A DNA stretch of 63,632 nt, taken from an uncultured Clostridia bacterium. Lineage in GTDB: Bacteria; Bacillota; Clostridia; Oscillospirales; CAG-272. Shown here in pieces: positions 1 to 9,452 of the stretch. The notes below the pieces were generated by a model. The model was not told where the DNA came from, did no database searches, and saw nothing but the letters and a program-made list of their open reading frames with translations. The first letter of the stretch is position 1. Each line of letters begins with the position of its first letter. Both the position numbers and the translations under genes were made by a program. The stretch is from assembly GCA_947588825.1 (NCBI GenBank), contig CANPZU010000011.1, positions 1-63,632 of the forward strand, read 5' to 3'.

Positions 1-89
1 CTTTTTCCGTGCTCCATACCGAAGCGAGCGTAAATCTTATGAAAGGGTATGATATGGGGGTAACTATATCATACAAGTTTACATTATGA
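1..89 (+). CDS. C-terminal end of an upstream gene, probably ABC transporter ATP-binding subunit (partial)
   Basis: A reading frame is open from base 3 to a TGA at 87-89 (28 residues, ending YKFTL). Its stop overlaps the ATG of the next gene in an ATGA arrangement, as in translationally coupled subunit pairs. The next gene is an ABC-2 type permease, so the natural partner is its ATPase. The visible residues carry no diagnostic motif, so the ATPase identity is inferred from context only. The other two forward frames are closed at bases 31-33 and 50-52. Confidence 0.5.
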   Translation, partial: FSVLHTEASVNLMKGYDMGVTISYKFTL

Positions 90-2332
90 AAAAGAAAATC
101 TTCAGCAAAGGCCTGTATTTGGATGGCCTTCGCCAGCTTCGTATGGTTGGGATCATCACGACGGCGATCCTCACAGTGCTTGCCATTCTGATTCCCGCCG
201 CGGGCGGAATTTACCAGCTGATCCGTCATGATAATATTAGTTATGAAGACCAAGTAATTAACCATGACCAAGAAGCAATTAACAGAGATATTATCTCCGG
301 AGTGGGTGCCAATCCCTTTCTCTTTGCGATCTTTCTGTTGATTGCGCCTCTGATGGCAATCATGCTCTTCTCCTTCCTGACCAAGCGGCGCACCTCCGAC
401 TTCTACCACTCCATCCCCCACACCCGAATCTGCATCTTTCTGAGCTTCTCGGCTTCGATTATGACTTGGATTGCCATTGAGATTCTGGTCACCTCCGCGG
501 GCGCCGCGCTGACCTATCTGATCTTTAGCAAATTTTTCGAGCTTCTCTTCTCCGAGCTGCTGATTCTCATGGTCTCCACCTTTGCGGCGTCGGTTTTGGC
601 AGTGGGCGCGGTATCGATCGCAATCAGCCTGACCGGAACCACAGGCTCCAACGTTCTGCTCTCGTTGATGATCCTCTTTATCCCCCGCATCCTGATCTTT
701 GCCTTTAGCAGCACCATACTGAGTCAGACCCCCATCCTCGTAAAATCGAACGTTTTTCCACTCTTTGCCAACGACTACAACCTCTACACTGCTATCCTTT
801 TCCAAATTTTTGATTGGCATTTTTCCTACAATGCCTATTTACAGCTTCACGGCATCATCTACTCGCTGATTTTGGGGCTGATCTATTTGGGCCTCGGTCT
901 GCTCTTCTTTGTCCGAAGAAGAAGCGAGAGCGCCGAGCGTTCCGCGCCCAGCAGAGCTCTCCAAACCGTCTACCGAACGCTGCTGACCTGCACATTCTGC
1001 CTGATTCCCTGCATTTACTTTTTCGTAACCGTAACCGACGGATACGGCGGGGTGGACGGCGATACCGTCCTGTCCATGGCGGTTCTCTACATTCTGTCGC
1101 TTATCATCTACTTCAGCTATGAGATTCTCACCACCCGCAAGTGGAAGAACCTGCTCCGCGCCATCCCCGGTCTTGCCATCGTCGTGGCGGTCAATTTGGC
1201 CGTGATCGGCGGCTTGTTCGGCATCCGCGCCTACCACCTCTCCTTCACCCCCGATGCGGACGAGATTACCGGAATTTCGGTCATACTCGACGATGGATCG
1301 CGCTACTCCTATAACCTCTCCTTCGAGGATTATGTGAACACCCAAATGGACGAGATCGTTCTTAATTCCGACGAGGTCATCAATACCGTTTCCAAGGCGC
1401 TGTCCGTGAATACGTCCGCGCTCAAGGAAAGCTTGAACGACTGGGATAGCTACGGAGTAGGCTACGAAGACAAAGGCGGCTACCTCGAATACTCCTACGA
1501 GGAAATGACCTTCCGAATCCACACGAAGTTCGGCAGTAAAGTGCGCCGTCTGAAGATTGCCGCGGAGGATGCCGATCGGATCAAGAAGCTGCTGATCGAG
1601 AACGAGCAGTATTTCGACCTTTGGACGAACTTACCCAAGCCCGCCGCAAACTCGCTCCACTACAGTTACGGCTACATCTACAAGCCCTACTTGGAGATAT
1701 CGAAAAAATGGGTCAAGGAATTCACCGAAACCATGCAGCAGGAAATCAACGGAATGGACGCAGAAACTTTGATAAACATTGTGAGAAACGGTCAGTTTGG
1801 AGGTGACTACGACCGGATCGCCACCGTCAACTACCCCATCCGGGTCGGAACGTCGGTCAATGTTTACACCATACCGATCAGTTATCGGTATATGCCCAAA
1901 ACGGCCGCGCTCATCCTGAGGATGAACAGCAGCGATAAGTATGCGCAAAAGCGCGTACTGGATCAGATTAAGAATATGCTGGATGATTGGCCGGATGGCT
2001 GCAGCGTCTACGGCGGAATCGGATTCCTCCGGCCCGACTCGGACGGAGTCCTTTACATCAATCATAGCAATGATATTTATATAGAAACGTTACAAACCAA
2101 ATATGCGATGTTGGCACTCCTGCTTGAAAAAGCCGAATGCCGCCCCGTGGAATACGGTGAACCCTTCGTGGAATTGGATTTAGATATGTTATTTAACATT
2201 AACGAGGCTGATGCAGTCGACGTATCCTACCGTGGCTTCATCCCACTGTCCTCCCTGACCGACGAGGATTTGGAGAATTTGGGGATCACACTTACCCCGG
2301 GTCCGGTCGAAATCTACCCCCGCAACAACTGA
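86..2332 (+). CDS. ABC-2 type permease with large C-terminal extracellular domain
   Basis: A 748-residue membrane protein. About nine hydrophobic segments lie within residues 20-385 (for example near 20-42, 75-97, 112-145 and 255-275). A hydrophilic region of about 360 residues follows, rich in Tyr, Asp and Glu. This layout resembles Firmicutes ABC-2 permeases carrying a DUF6449-like tail. Such proteins work with a separate ATPase, whose end overlaps the ATG here. The substrate is unknown. Codon use is unlike the rest of the window: in the first 100 codons isoleucine is ATC or ATT and never ATA, while neighbouring genes use ATA heavily. That suggests recent acquisition or a different expression class. 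The family call is moderate and the permease call firmer. Confidence 0.7.
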   Translation: MKKKIFSKGLYLDGLRQLRMVGIITTAILTVLAILIPAAGGIYQLIRHDNISYEDQVINHDQEAINRDIISGVGANPFLFAIFLLIAPLMAIMLFSFLTKRRTSDFYHSIPHTRICIFLSFSASIMTWIAIEILVTSAGAALTYLIFSKFFELLFSELLILMVSTFAASVLAVGAVSIAISLTGTTGSNVLLSLMILFIPRILIFAFSSTILSQTPILVKSNVFPLFANDYNLYTAILFQIFDWHFSYNAYLQLHGIIYSLILGLIYLGLGLLFFVRRRSESAERSAPSRALQTVYRTLLTCTFCLIPCIYFFVTVTDGYGGVDGDTVLSMAVLYILSLIIYFSYEILTTRKWKNLLRAIPGLAIVVAVNLAVIGGLFGIRAYHLSFTPDADEITGISVILDDGSRYSYNLSFEDYVNTQMDEIVLNSDEVINTVSKALSVNTSALKESLNDWDSYGVGYEDKGGYLEYSYEEMTFRIHTKFGSKVRRLKIAAEDADRIKKLLIENEQYFDLWTNLPKPAANSLHYSYGYIYKPYLEISKKWVKEFTETMQQEINGMDAETLINIVRNGQFGGDYDRIATVNYPIRVGTSVNVYTIPISYRYMPKTAALILRMNSSDKYAQKRVLDQIKNMLDDWPDGCSVYGGIGFLRPDSDGVLYINHSNDIYIETLQTKYAMLALLLEKAECRPVEYGEPFVELDLDMLFNINEADAVDVSYRGFIPLSSLTDEDLENLGITLTPGPVEIYPRNN

Positions 2333-2540
2333 ACCTTTACAGACCGTTCACGGATCAAGCGAAAATAGCGTCGCTTCTTGGGTAAAAAAAGCAAATCGGA
2401 AAGCGAAAACAAAAGCGGGAAACGGTAACTTTGCGTATACTGCGCCATATCCTCAACTTTATTAAAAAGCTTTTAAGCCGCAAGTAAAGCGACAAACGCT
2501 GTTCAAAAACGCTGCGCATACAACGTTTTCACAATTTTTT

Positions 2541-2570
2541 CGGGACGACGGGAACATTCCCGCCGTCCCG
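2541..2570. terminator. Strong GC-rich hairpin, probable terminator
   Basis: Arms of 13 bases at 2541-2553 and 2558-2570 pair except for one A/C mismatch, with a 4-base loop. On the plus strand ATTTGTCTTTT follows. On the minus strand the hairpin is followed by AAAAAATTGT-type sequence. It probably ends transcription from the upstream permease operon. Confidence 0.6.
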
Positions 2571-2644
2571 ATTTGTCTTTTGCCGCCCGGCATATTGGAA
2601 AACGCAGTTAAAGCAGTTAAATGTTTTTTATTTATATAAAACGC

Positions 2645-2673
2645 TTGATTAAGCAATAAAGATGTGGTATACT
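2645..2673 (+). promoter_or_regulatory. SigA-type promoter for the ABC exporter pair
   Basis: TTGATT at 2645-2650 and TATACT at 2668-2673 are separated by 17 bases. This sits 58 bases upstream of the first exporter ATG, which has the ribosome binding site CGGAGGA. Confidence 0.7.
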
Positions 2674-2731
2674 CAATAAACTGTGCTGTTAACGACTCTT
2701 TTTTTCGACAATTTCTCGGAGGATTATTTAT

Positions 2732-4519
2732 ATGCTTTTCGGCAGGCAAATAAATCGATATTACATAAAATACGCGCCCATGCTGCTTTTGGGTCTTGCG
2801 GCTCTACTGGCGGTCGACTATTTTCAGCTTGTGGTGCCCGAGCTGTACAAGCTCGTAATAAACGGAATAAATTACGGTTATATTGAGACAGAGGAAGGCG
2901 TGCGCGCTTTTGACATGACATTTCTGCTCGACAGTATTTGCCGTCCCCTTTTGTTTACCATTCTTGCCATCGTCGCCGGCCGTTTTCTTTGGCGTATATG
3001 CTTTTTCGGTTCGGGAGTTCGTATGGAAACCGACCTTCGCGGCAGAATGTTCGACCGATGCAAGGATCTTTCACAGCAGTATTATCAGTTCAACAAGGTC
3101 GGCAATCTCATGTCCCTTTTTACCAACGATCTTGAAACGGTGCAGGACTGCTTCGGCTCAGGAGTACTTATGTTCTGTGACGCTCTTTTTCTCGGTGTGC
3201 TCGCGCTTGGCAAAATGGCGCGCATGAGTCTCATACTCACTCTGCTTTCGCTTATTCCAATGTCCTTTCTGCTTGTCGTCGGAACCATTGTCGGAAAAAG
3301 AATGAGGCAAAAATGGCAGGTAAGACAGGAGGCGTTCTCCGCTCTTTCTGATTTTTCACAGGAAAGCTTTTCGGGAATTGCCGTAATCAAGGCTTTTGTT
3401 AAAGAGACCGCAGAGCTTATGGCCTTTCACAAGGTAAACAGACAAAACGAGGATGCGAACGTAAACTACACACGCATTTCAACTCTGCTAAACATATTTG
3501 TGACCCTTTTTGTAGAATCGGTAATATGCGTCATACTCGGATACGGCGGATATCTTGTCTACAAGGATATATTTACTCCCGGCGAGCTTATGGAGTTTAT
3601 CGGATACTTCAACTCAATAGTGTGGCCGATAATGGCAATATCACAGCTTATTGAAATGCAGTCCCGCGGCAAGGCTTCTCTTTGCCGCATAACCGAGCTG
3701 CTTGAGGCAAACCCCGACGTAAAGGATTCTCCCGATGTTGAGGATATTTCAAGCATCAAAGGGGAAATAGTGTTTTCACACCTTACCTTCCGTTATCCAA
3801 AGAGCGGTTTTGACGCGCTGGAGGACGTCTCATTCACCATAAAGGCGGGCGAAAACGTAGGAATTATCGGCAAAACGGGCGCGGGCAAGACAACTCTCGT
3901 CGATCTAATCCTGCGTACCTACAATGTTCCAAACGGCACCGTCTTTCTTGACGGTATCGACATAAACAAAATTCCCATTCGCACGGTGCGGGAGAACGTC
4001 GCATACGTTCCGCAGGACAATTTTCTCTTTTCCGATACGATAGCCGCGAATATTGCGTTTGCGTGCGACAATAAAGATCGCCACCTTATACAGAACGCGG
4101 CGGAGCTTTCGGATGTTCACGACAATATTAAAGACTTTAAAAACGGCTATGACACCGTATTAGGGGAACGCGGAGTGACCGTGTCGGGCGGGCAAAAGCA
4201 GAGAATATCGATAGCTCGCGCCCTTATGAAAAACGCTTCAATACTTATACTTGACGATTCGGTCTCGGCTGTGGACGTTAAAACCGAAAAACGTATACTT
4301 GAAAATTTACGCAGTATAAGACAGGGAAAAACCACGATACTCATTGCCCATAGGATAAGCACGGTTGAAAAAATGGATAAACTTTTGTTCATAGATGAAG
4401 GAAAAATTGCCGCGATCGGTACGCATGAAGAACTCTGCGAAAGCTGTCCGGCCTATCGCACAATGGTCGACCTGCAAAGGCTGGACGACGCCAAAAACGA
4501 ATTTGAAAGAATGGGGTGA
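2732..4519 (+). CDS. Heterodimeric ABC exporter subunit A (degenerate catalytic site)
   Basis: A 595-residue half-transporter: six-helix membrane domain in about residues 15-320, then a nucleotide-binding domain. Walker A (GKTGAGKTT) lies near residue 380, the signature VSGGQKQ near 480, and Walker B ILILDDS near 504. Asp follows the Walker B Asp where the catalytic Glu is normal, so this is the degenerate-site subunit, as in TM287-type exporters. Its partner follows immediately and overlaps its last codons. The pair should form an inner-membrane multidrug or lipid exporter; the substrate cannot be read from the sequence. The start is supported by CGGAGGA upstream. Confidence 0.9.
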   Translation: MLFGRQINRYYIKYAPMLLLGLAALLAVDYFQLVVPELYKLVINGINYGYIETEEGVRAFDMTFLLDSICRPLLFTILAIVAGRFLWRICFFGSGVRMETDLRGRMFDRCKDLSQQYYQFNKVGNLMSLFTNDLETVQDCFGSGVLMFCDALFLGVLALGKMARMSLILTLLSLIPMSFLLVVGTIVGKRMRQKWQVRQEAFSALSDFSQESFSGIAVIKAFVKETAELMAFHKVNRQNEDANVNYTRISTLLNIFVTLFVESVICVILGYGGYLVYKDIFTPGELMEFIGYFNSIVWPIMAISQLIEMQSRGKASLCRITELLEANPDVKDSPDVEDISSIKGEIVFSHLTFRYPKSGFDALEDVSFTIKAGENVGIIGKTGAGKTTLVDLILRTYNVPNGTVFLDGIDINKIPIRTVRENVAYVPQDNFLFSDTIAANIAFACDNKDRHLIQNAAELSDVHDNIKDFKNGYDTVLGERGVTVSGGQKQRISIARALMKNASILILDDSVSAVDVKTEKRILENLRSIRQGKTTILIAHRISTVEKMDKLLFIDEGKIAAIGTHEELCESCPAYRTMVDLQRLDDAKNEFERMG

Positions 4520-4524
4520 CTTTT

Positions 4525-6417
4525 ATGTATGAATGGTATCCGCTCATCCTTGTCGGCGCAATAATCGGACTTTTTTCTCTCGTCTTTTACATAGCATACC
4601 TCACGATACGTAATCAAAAAGAATCGATAGGCTTTGAACGCAGCATGAAGGACGCCGAGATAATAAAGCGCCTTCTTAAATATATAAAGCCACATATTTT
4701 TTCCCTCCTTACGGTTCTTGTCGTCATGTTATTTTCAATCGCTTACGATATACTTTCGCCAATGATAATAGGGCAAATAGAGAAAATAATCAAAAACGAC
4801 TTTCCCATGCGCAGTCTTTTGACTTTGGTGGCTGTTTACGCCTCAATACTGATTGTCTCGCTGATATGCACCTATATTCAGGCGATACTTCTCCAAAAGG
4901 TCGGGCAGAAGATACTCTCAAAGCTGCGCGAGGATCTGTTTATTCACATCGAGTCTCTTTCACAGGCTCAGCTAAACGAAATACCTGTCGGCAAGCTCGT
5001 TACCCGTGTGACAAACGACACAAACGCCATATCGATGATGTTTACCAACGTCCTTGTGAATTTAGTTAAAAACAGCTTTGTCATCATCGGAGTGCTTGCG
5101 GCGATGATGGCGCTTAACTATCTGCTAACGCTCATGGTGCTTTGCTTTGTTCCTTTTATCGTGCTTTTTACCGTCGTATTCCGCAAGTTCAGCCGCAAAG
5201 CATACCGCAAGGTTAAGGACGGCACAACAGATATAAACACATTTCTTTCCGAAAATCTTTCCGGCATGAAAATAATACAGATATTTAACCGGGAAAAAGA
5301 GAAAAAAGCGGAGTTTGACAAGAAAAATCTCGCTCTCGGCAAAGCCAAAAGAGAGCAGATATTCGTATTCGGAATTTTCCGTCCCCTTGTATATATGCTT
5401 TATATCTCCTCGGTTCTCTGCCTGCTGTACCTTGGCGGACGCGGTTATATCAAAGACTTTCGTTTTCTCGGACAGGTGATTGACAGCGGCACGGTGGTCG
5501 CCTTTTACATGTACATATCAAAGTTTTTCAACCCGATACAAAGTCTTGCCGAACAGTTCAACTGGCTTCAATCAGCGCTCGCCTCAGCAGAAAAAATATT
5601 CACCATTTTCGATCTTATCCCCACCGTTCAGGATGCGCCCGACGCAATCGAGCTCCCTGAGATAAAAGGAGATATAGAGTTTAAACACGTTTGGTTTTCC
5701 TACATTCCAAACGAGTGGGTGCTTAAGGACGTGTCCTTCAAGGTAAAAGCCGGACAAATGGCGGCATTTGTTGGCTCCACAGGCTCGGGCAAGACGACGA
5801 TTCTTTCTCTGATATGCCGAAATTACGACATACAAAAGGGAGAGATACTGATCGACGGGATAGATATACGGACCGTTCGCATAGCCTCTTTGAGAGGGCG
5901 GCTCGGTCAAATGCTTCAGGATGTGTTTCTATTCTCGGGAACCATTCGTTCCAATATCCTGCTGCGCAAAGAAGGAATATCAGATGATGAGATAATGGAA
6001 GCCTGCCGCTATGTAAACGCTCATCATTTTATAGAAAAGCTTCCTTACGGACTTGACGAAGAGGTACGTGAGAGGGGCAACAATTTTTCTGCGGGTCAGC
6101 GTCAGCTTCTTTCCTTTGCACGCACCATAATTCACCATCCGGCCGTTATGATACTTGATGAGGCTACGGCAAATATAGATACCGAAACCGAAGTGCTTAT
6201 TCAGGAATCGCTTGAACGTATGGCGAGCATCGGCACGATGCTGATTGTCGCACACCGTCTTTCAACGATACAGCACGCCGACTGCATATTCATGCTCTCT
6301 CACGGAAAGATAATCGAACAGGGCACACACGAAGAACTGCTTATGAAAAAAGGCAGGTATTATGAGCTTTATAAGCTGCAATACAGTAAAAACGACACAA
6401 AATTTTATAAAGTTTAA
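4525..6417 (+). CDS. Heterodimeric ABC exporter subunit B (canonical catalytic Glu)
   Basis: About 630 residues, with an N-terminal extension and helix, a type IV exporter membrane domain, and a nucleotide-binding domain. Walker A (GSTGSGKTT) lies near residue 416. The signature is FSAGQRQ, with Ala replacing the first Gly. Walker B is MILDEAT with the catalytic Glu. This complements subunit A, whose Walker B lacks the Glu, and matches TM288-like asymmetry. A GTG at 4516 overlaps the upstream stop. The ATG at 4525 has GGGGTGA five bases before it and is preferred. An independent promoter follows the gene, so the operon probably ends here. Confidence 0.9.
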   Translation: MYEWYPLILVGAIIGLFSLVFYIAYLTIRNQKESIGFERSMKDAEIIKRLLKYIKPHIFSLLTVLVVMLFSIAYDILSPMIIGQIEKIIKNDFPMRSLLTLVAVYASILIVSLICTYIQAILLQKVGQKILSKLREDLFIHIESLSQAQLNEIPVGKLVTRVTNDTNAISMMFTNVLVNLVKNSFVIIGVLAAMMALNYLLTLMVLCFVPFIVLFTVVFRKFSRKAYRKVKDGTTDINTFLSENLSGMKIIQIFNREKEKKAEFDKKNLALGKAKREQIFVFGIFRPLVYMLYISSVLCLLYLGGRGYIKDFRFLGQVIDSGTVVAFYMYISKFFNPIQSLAEQFNWLQSALASAEKIFTIFDLIPTVQDAPDAIELPEIKGDIEFKHVWFSYIPNEWVLKDVSFKVKAGQMAAFVGSTGSGKTTILSLICRNYDIQKGEILIDGIDIRTVRIASLRGRLGQMLQDVFLFSGTIRSNILLRKEGISDDEIMEACRYVNAHHFIEKLPYGLDEEVRERGNNFSAGQRQLLSFARTIIHHPAVMILDEATANIDTETEVLIQESLERMASIGTMLIVAHRLSTIQHADCIFMLSHGKIIEQGTHEELLMKKGRYYELYKLQYSKNDTKFYKV

Positions 6418-6436
6418 ATAAAATTTGCAGACACGG

Positions 6437-6465
6437 TTGAAAAAACGATTAAATGATGTTATAAT
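6437..6465 (+). promoter_or_regulatory. SigA-type promoter of the TerB-BrxD-BrxHI trio
   Basis: TTGAAA at 6437-6442 and TATAAT at 6460-6465 have a 17-base spacer and an extended TG before the -10. Transcription would start near 6472, giving a short leader before the GTG at 6509. The trio is therefore its own transcription unit. Confidence 0.75.
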
Positions 6466-6508
6466 AAAAACGAACAAATATTCTGATACCGAAACTGTAT
6501 GAAGGACG

Positions 6509-8110
6509 GTGGAAAAGATCAAAAACGATAGCGACCTTAAGCTTGACGGGATAACGGATCTTATCAACATCGAATTAAAAAAGAAAAGTGACAACGAAAG
6601 AATCTACACCGACGAACCGATAATACGTCCCGCCTCTACTCTTATACCCAATATGCCGAACGAGTACAAAAGGATGCGGGATATTGAAAAAGCAAAAAGA
6701 AGTGAACACCGGTCAGAGGAATGGCTGTTCTATCGTCAGGGCAAACTGATGGAAAATTTTCGGGAAGATTATGAATATGATTATGAAGGTTCAAAAGAGA
6801 AAAAATTATACTCATATTTATATTTGACCTATCAGGACTTGAGCGATGACGAGCTTCAAAAATACTTCTCCTGGCGGACAAAGTACAGGGACGGACTGGT
6901 TAAAAAGGCGTCAAAAACTTTTGCTTTTTTGTACATATACGAGCTCATTAACCTGATAGGAGTCACCTCTGCCGAAGAAGGCTATAAGATGCTCGTGCGT
7001 TTTAAAGAAACATACGCCCCGCTCGATCAAACCCTGCTTCCCTACTTGAATATTTGGATCAACGACTTTGTGGTATACTACGGACTTGACCCTTCATTGT
7101 TTGATAATAACAAATACACTAAGGCACACAACCGTCTTGCAGTCCTGAAATCATATGAAAAGCATACCGACGAGGAAATATTTGAGGCGATGGCAGCCTG
7201 TTCGACTTATAACATATTTAACTCGAAGTTTTATAAAGAATATCAAAGCGATCTGTGTTTTGTTGCCGCCGCAGTTTTCAGGCTGACCTCTGAACTGTAT
7301 AAAAAAGCAAGAAAAAGAACCTATTTTGTCCATCTGTTCGGTTACCCGTACATTTCATACTATCGTATGTTCGAATTCGCGCCGTTTTACCGCAAGAACA
7401 AACACAAAAATGCCGTATTCGACGTAGACGAATTTCACCGCTATATCTGTTCAGACGGGATTTGGTCCCATGAGATTCTGCCTCACAGCATACATGTGCG
7501 CGAGCTTGGGGACATGCTTCGATATATAGATATGCGAATGAGAAAAGCGTACAGATACAAGACCCTACTCAAGGAACGCACAGTCACAAAGCAGCTTGCC
7601 AAAACGGTTGATGAGGCGCTCACAATGCTTGAAAAGGAAAAGATTCGGCGTGAAAAAGCAAATATAGTTATTGATCTTACAAAGCTTCAAACCATTCGCG
7701 ACGCATCGCAAATAACGCGTGAAAAGCTGATTGTCAGTGACGATACTGAAGATACTGAAGATTCTGACGAAATCTTTGATGAATGCGACAAAAACGAGAG
7801 TGCCCTTTTGCATATGCCGCAAAACCCGACAAAGTCGGCAAAGTCGAACACTGTTAAGAAGCCGCCCGAATCCGAAAATGAAAATAATGATAGCGGGTTG
7901 ACAAGCGGTGAAACTGAAATACTGCGCTGTCTGCTTGAGGGAAAAGACGCCAATGCTGCCGCCCGAAAAAACGGACTTACTCTCTCAATTGCCGTGGACT
8001 CGATCAATGAAAAAATGTTTGATAAATTTGGGGATACCGTCATACTTTTTGACGCAGATATTCCGATCATACTGCAGGACTACGCGGAAGAATTAAAAGG
8101 ACTTATATAA
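6509..8110 (+). CDS. TerB_N/TerB_C domain protein of a three-gene BrxD-BrxHI cluster
   Basis: A 533-residue soluble protein. Residues about 65-270 resemble the TerB_N domain, with the pattern of YxDLSDDELQ.YFxWR followed by FLYIYELINLIGV. The C-terminal third matches TerB_C, with IDLTKLQTIRDAS near residue 390 and a closing block containing SINEKMFDKFGD. An acidic low-complexity linker (DDTEDTEDSDE, encoded by 9-base repeats near 7742) separates them. No central TerB domain is evident. It starts at GTG, the first possible start after an in-frame TGA; its ribosome site is oddly close. It probably acts as a scaffold or sensor for the ATPase and helicase encoded next, an assignment taken from published Ter-system genomics rather than from experiment. 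Confidence 0.8.
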   Translation: MEKIKNDSDLKLDGITDLINIELKKKSDNERIYTDEPIIRPASTLIPNMPNEYKRMRDIEKAKRSEHRSEEWLFYRQGKLMENFREDYEYDYEGSKEKKLYSYLYLTYQDLSDDELQKYFSWRTKYRDGLVKKASKTFAFLYIYELINLIGVTSAEEGYKMLVRFKETYAPLDQTLLPYLNIWINDFVVYYGLDPSLFDNNKYTKAHNRLAVLKSYEKHTDEEIFEAMAACSTYNIFNSKFYKEYQSDLCFVAAAVFRLTSELYKKARKRTYFVHLFGYPYISYYRMFEFAPFYRKNKHKNAVFDVDEFHRYICSDGIWSHEILPHSIHVRELGDMLRYIDMRMRKAYRYKTLLKERTVTKQLAKTVDEALTMLEKEKIRREKANIVIDLTKLQTIRDASQITREKLIVSDDTEDTEDSDEIFDECDKNESALLHMPQNPTKSAKSNTVKKPPESENENNDSGLTSGETEILRCLLEGKDANAAARKNGLTLSIAVDSINEKMFDKFGDTVILFDADIPIILQDYAEELKGLI

Positions 8111-8114
8111 CATT

Positions 8115-9434
8115 ATGATGAATAATACGAAAATACCGAAAAGAATCGCCTCTGCCATTATCAATTCGCTTAAGGGAGGGGTTGTTCCGAGGATCGGACT
8201 TCCATACATAACCGTCGGGCGCGACGCCGAGATAAACGCACTTTTGCACGATATCGACATCATAGCCGACGGCGGCGCCGCCTTTCGTTTTATTGTCGGC
8301 CGATACGGCAGCGGCAAGAGCTTTCTCTTGCAGACGATAAGAAACTACGTAATGGATCGAAACTTTGTTGTGGCGGACGCAGATCTTTCCCCGGAAAGAC
8401 GCCTTCAGGGCAATAAGGGACAAGGGCTTGCCACCTACAAGGAGCTGCTTCAAAATATGTCGACCAAAACCCGCCCCGAAGGAGGCGCACTCTCGCTTAT
8501 ACTTGACAGATGGATAAGCAACGTTCAAACTGAAACGGCGCTTGAAAACGGACTCTCAGGCGACGATCCTAAACTTGGCGCTCTCGTTGAAAGAAAAATA
8601 TTGATAATTGTCGGCGCACTCGGCGAAATGGTACACGGCTTTGATTTTTCAAAGCTGCTGATCGTCTATTACCGCGCCTTGATAAACGACGATGAAGAAG
8701 CCAAAGGAAGAGTCATAAAGTGGTTTCGCGGCGAGTACGCCACAAAATCCGAGGCGAAAAACGAGCTCGGTATCAACATAATAATAACCGACGACAACTG
8801 GTACGAGTATATAAAGCTCTTTGCGGCTTTTCTTAAAAAAGCGGGATATTGCGGACTTTTGATCCTTATCGACGAGCTTGTCAACATTTATAAAATACCA
8901 AACATTATTACAAGGCAGTACAACTACGAAAAGATTCTCACGATGTACAACGACACTCTTCAGGGGAAGGCGAAATACCTCGGCATCATAATGAGCGGAA
9001 CCCCGCAATGCATAGAGGACAGCCGCAGAGGGTTGTACAGCTATGAAGCGCTGCGCTCCCGACTTGTTGAAGGACGTTTCGGGCGCAATGAGGTCAAGGA
9101 CATGCTCGCTCCGGTTATAAAGCTGTCCCCTCTTACCTATGAGGAAATGCTCGTTCTCATCGAAAAGCTTGCCGATATACACGCACAACTGTTTGATTAT
9201 TCCGGCACATTGAGCGAAGAGGAGCTTGTCGCATTCATTAAAATCGAGTTTTCTCGCATAGGGTCCGATGTTAACATCACTCCGCGAGAAGTTATACGCG
9301 ATTTTATCGAACTGCTTAACATTGTATATCAGAATCCGAAAATAAAGATAGAAAAGCTGCTCGCCTCAGACGAATTTAAGTTTTCATCCACCCAAAACAG
9401 CGACGATGGTGAATTTGCAGAATTTGATATCTGA
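8115..9434 (+). CDS. brxD: BREX-type ATP-binding protein (BrxD-like, DUF2791)
   Basis: A 439-residue P-loop ATPase. Walker A GRYGSGKS is near residues 61-69 and Walker B LLILIDEL near 249. A block containing SGTPQCIEDSRRGLYSYEAL follows and is characteristic of the DUF2791/BrxD family found in type 2 BREX and in Ter-linked DNA-processing clusters. It starts four bases after the TerB-like gene, and the helicase begins 18 bases after it, so the three are surely co-transcribed. No other BREX gene (pglX, pglZ, brxC) is nearby, so this is not a canonical BREX locus. The likely role is ATP-driven work on DNA or on the helicase complex. Confidence 0.85.
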   Translation: MMNNTKIPKRIASAIINSLKGGVVPRIGLPYITVGRDAEINALLHDIDIIADGGAAFRFIVGRYGSGKSFLLQTIRNYVMDRNFVVADADLSPERRLQGNKGQGLATYKELLQNMSTKTRPEGGALSLILDRWISNVQTETALENGLSGDDPKLGALVERKILIIVGALGEMVHGFDFSKLLIVYYRALINDDEEAKGRVIKWFRGEYATKSEAKNELGINIIITDDNWYEYIKLFAAFLKKAGYCGLLILIDELVNIYKIPNIITRQYNYEKILTMYNDTLQGKAKYLGIIMSGTPQCIEDSRRGLYSYEALRSRLVEGRFGRNEVKDMLAPVIKLSPLTYEEMLVLIEKLADIHAQLFDYSGTLSEEELVAFIKIEFSRIGSDVNITPREVIRDFIELLNIVYQNPKIKIEKLLASDEFKFSSTQNSDDGEFAEFDI

Positions 9435-9452
9435 GAAAAGAGAGATACTTAT

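Larger units (their letters stand above)
2333..2731 (+). other. Intergenic region with terminator-like hairpin and promoter
   Basis: About 400 bases without a convincing gene. Short frames exist on both strands, but none has a ribosome binding site or recognisable motif. The recognisable elements are a hairpin at 2541-2570 and a promoter at 2645-2673 for the downstream exporter. The region is also where codon use changes from the first gene to the rest of the window. Confidence 0.6.

Noticed and set aside
839..1522. Long antisense frame (227 codons) within the first permease gene
   Set aside because: No ribosome site and low-complexity acidic and Gln-rich translation. It is fully inside a convincing membrane protein gene and arises from codon bias.
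2462..2749. Minus-strand frame of 95 codons in the intergenic region
   Set aside because: It runs through the GC-rich hairpin and into the exporter gene, has no ribosome site and has no recognisable motif.
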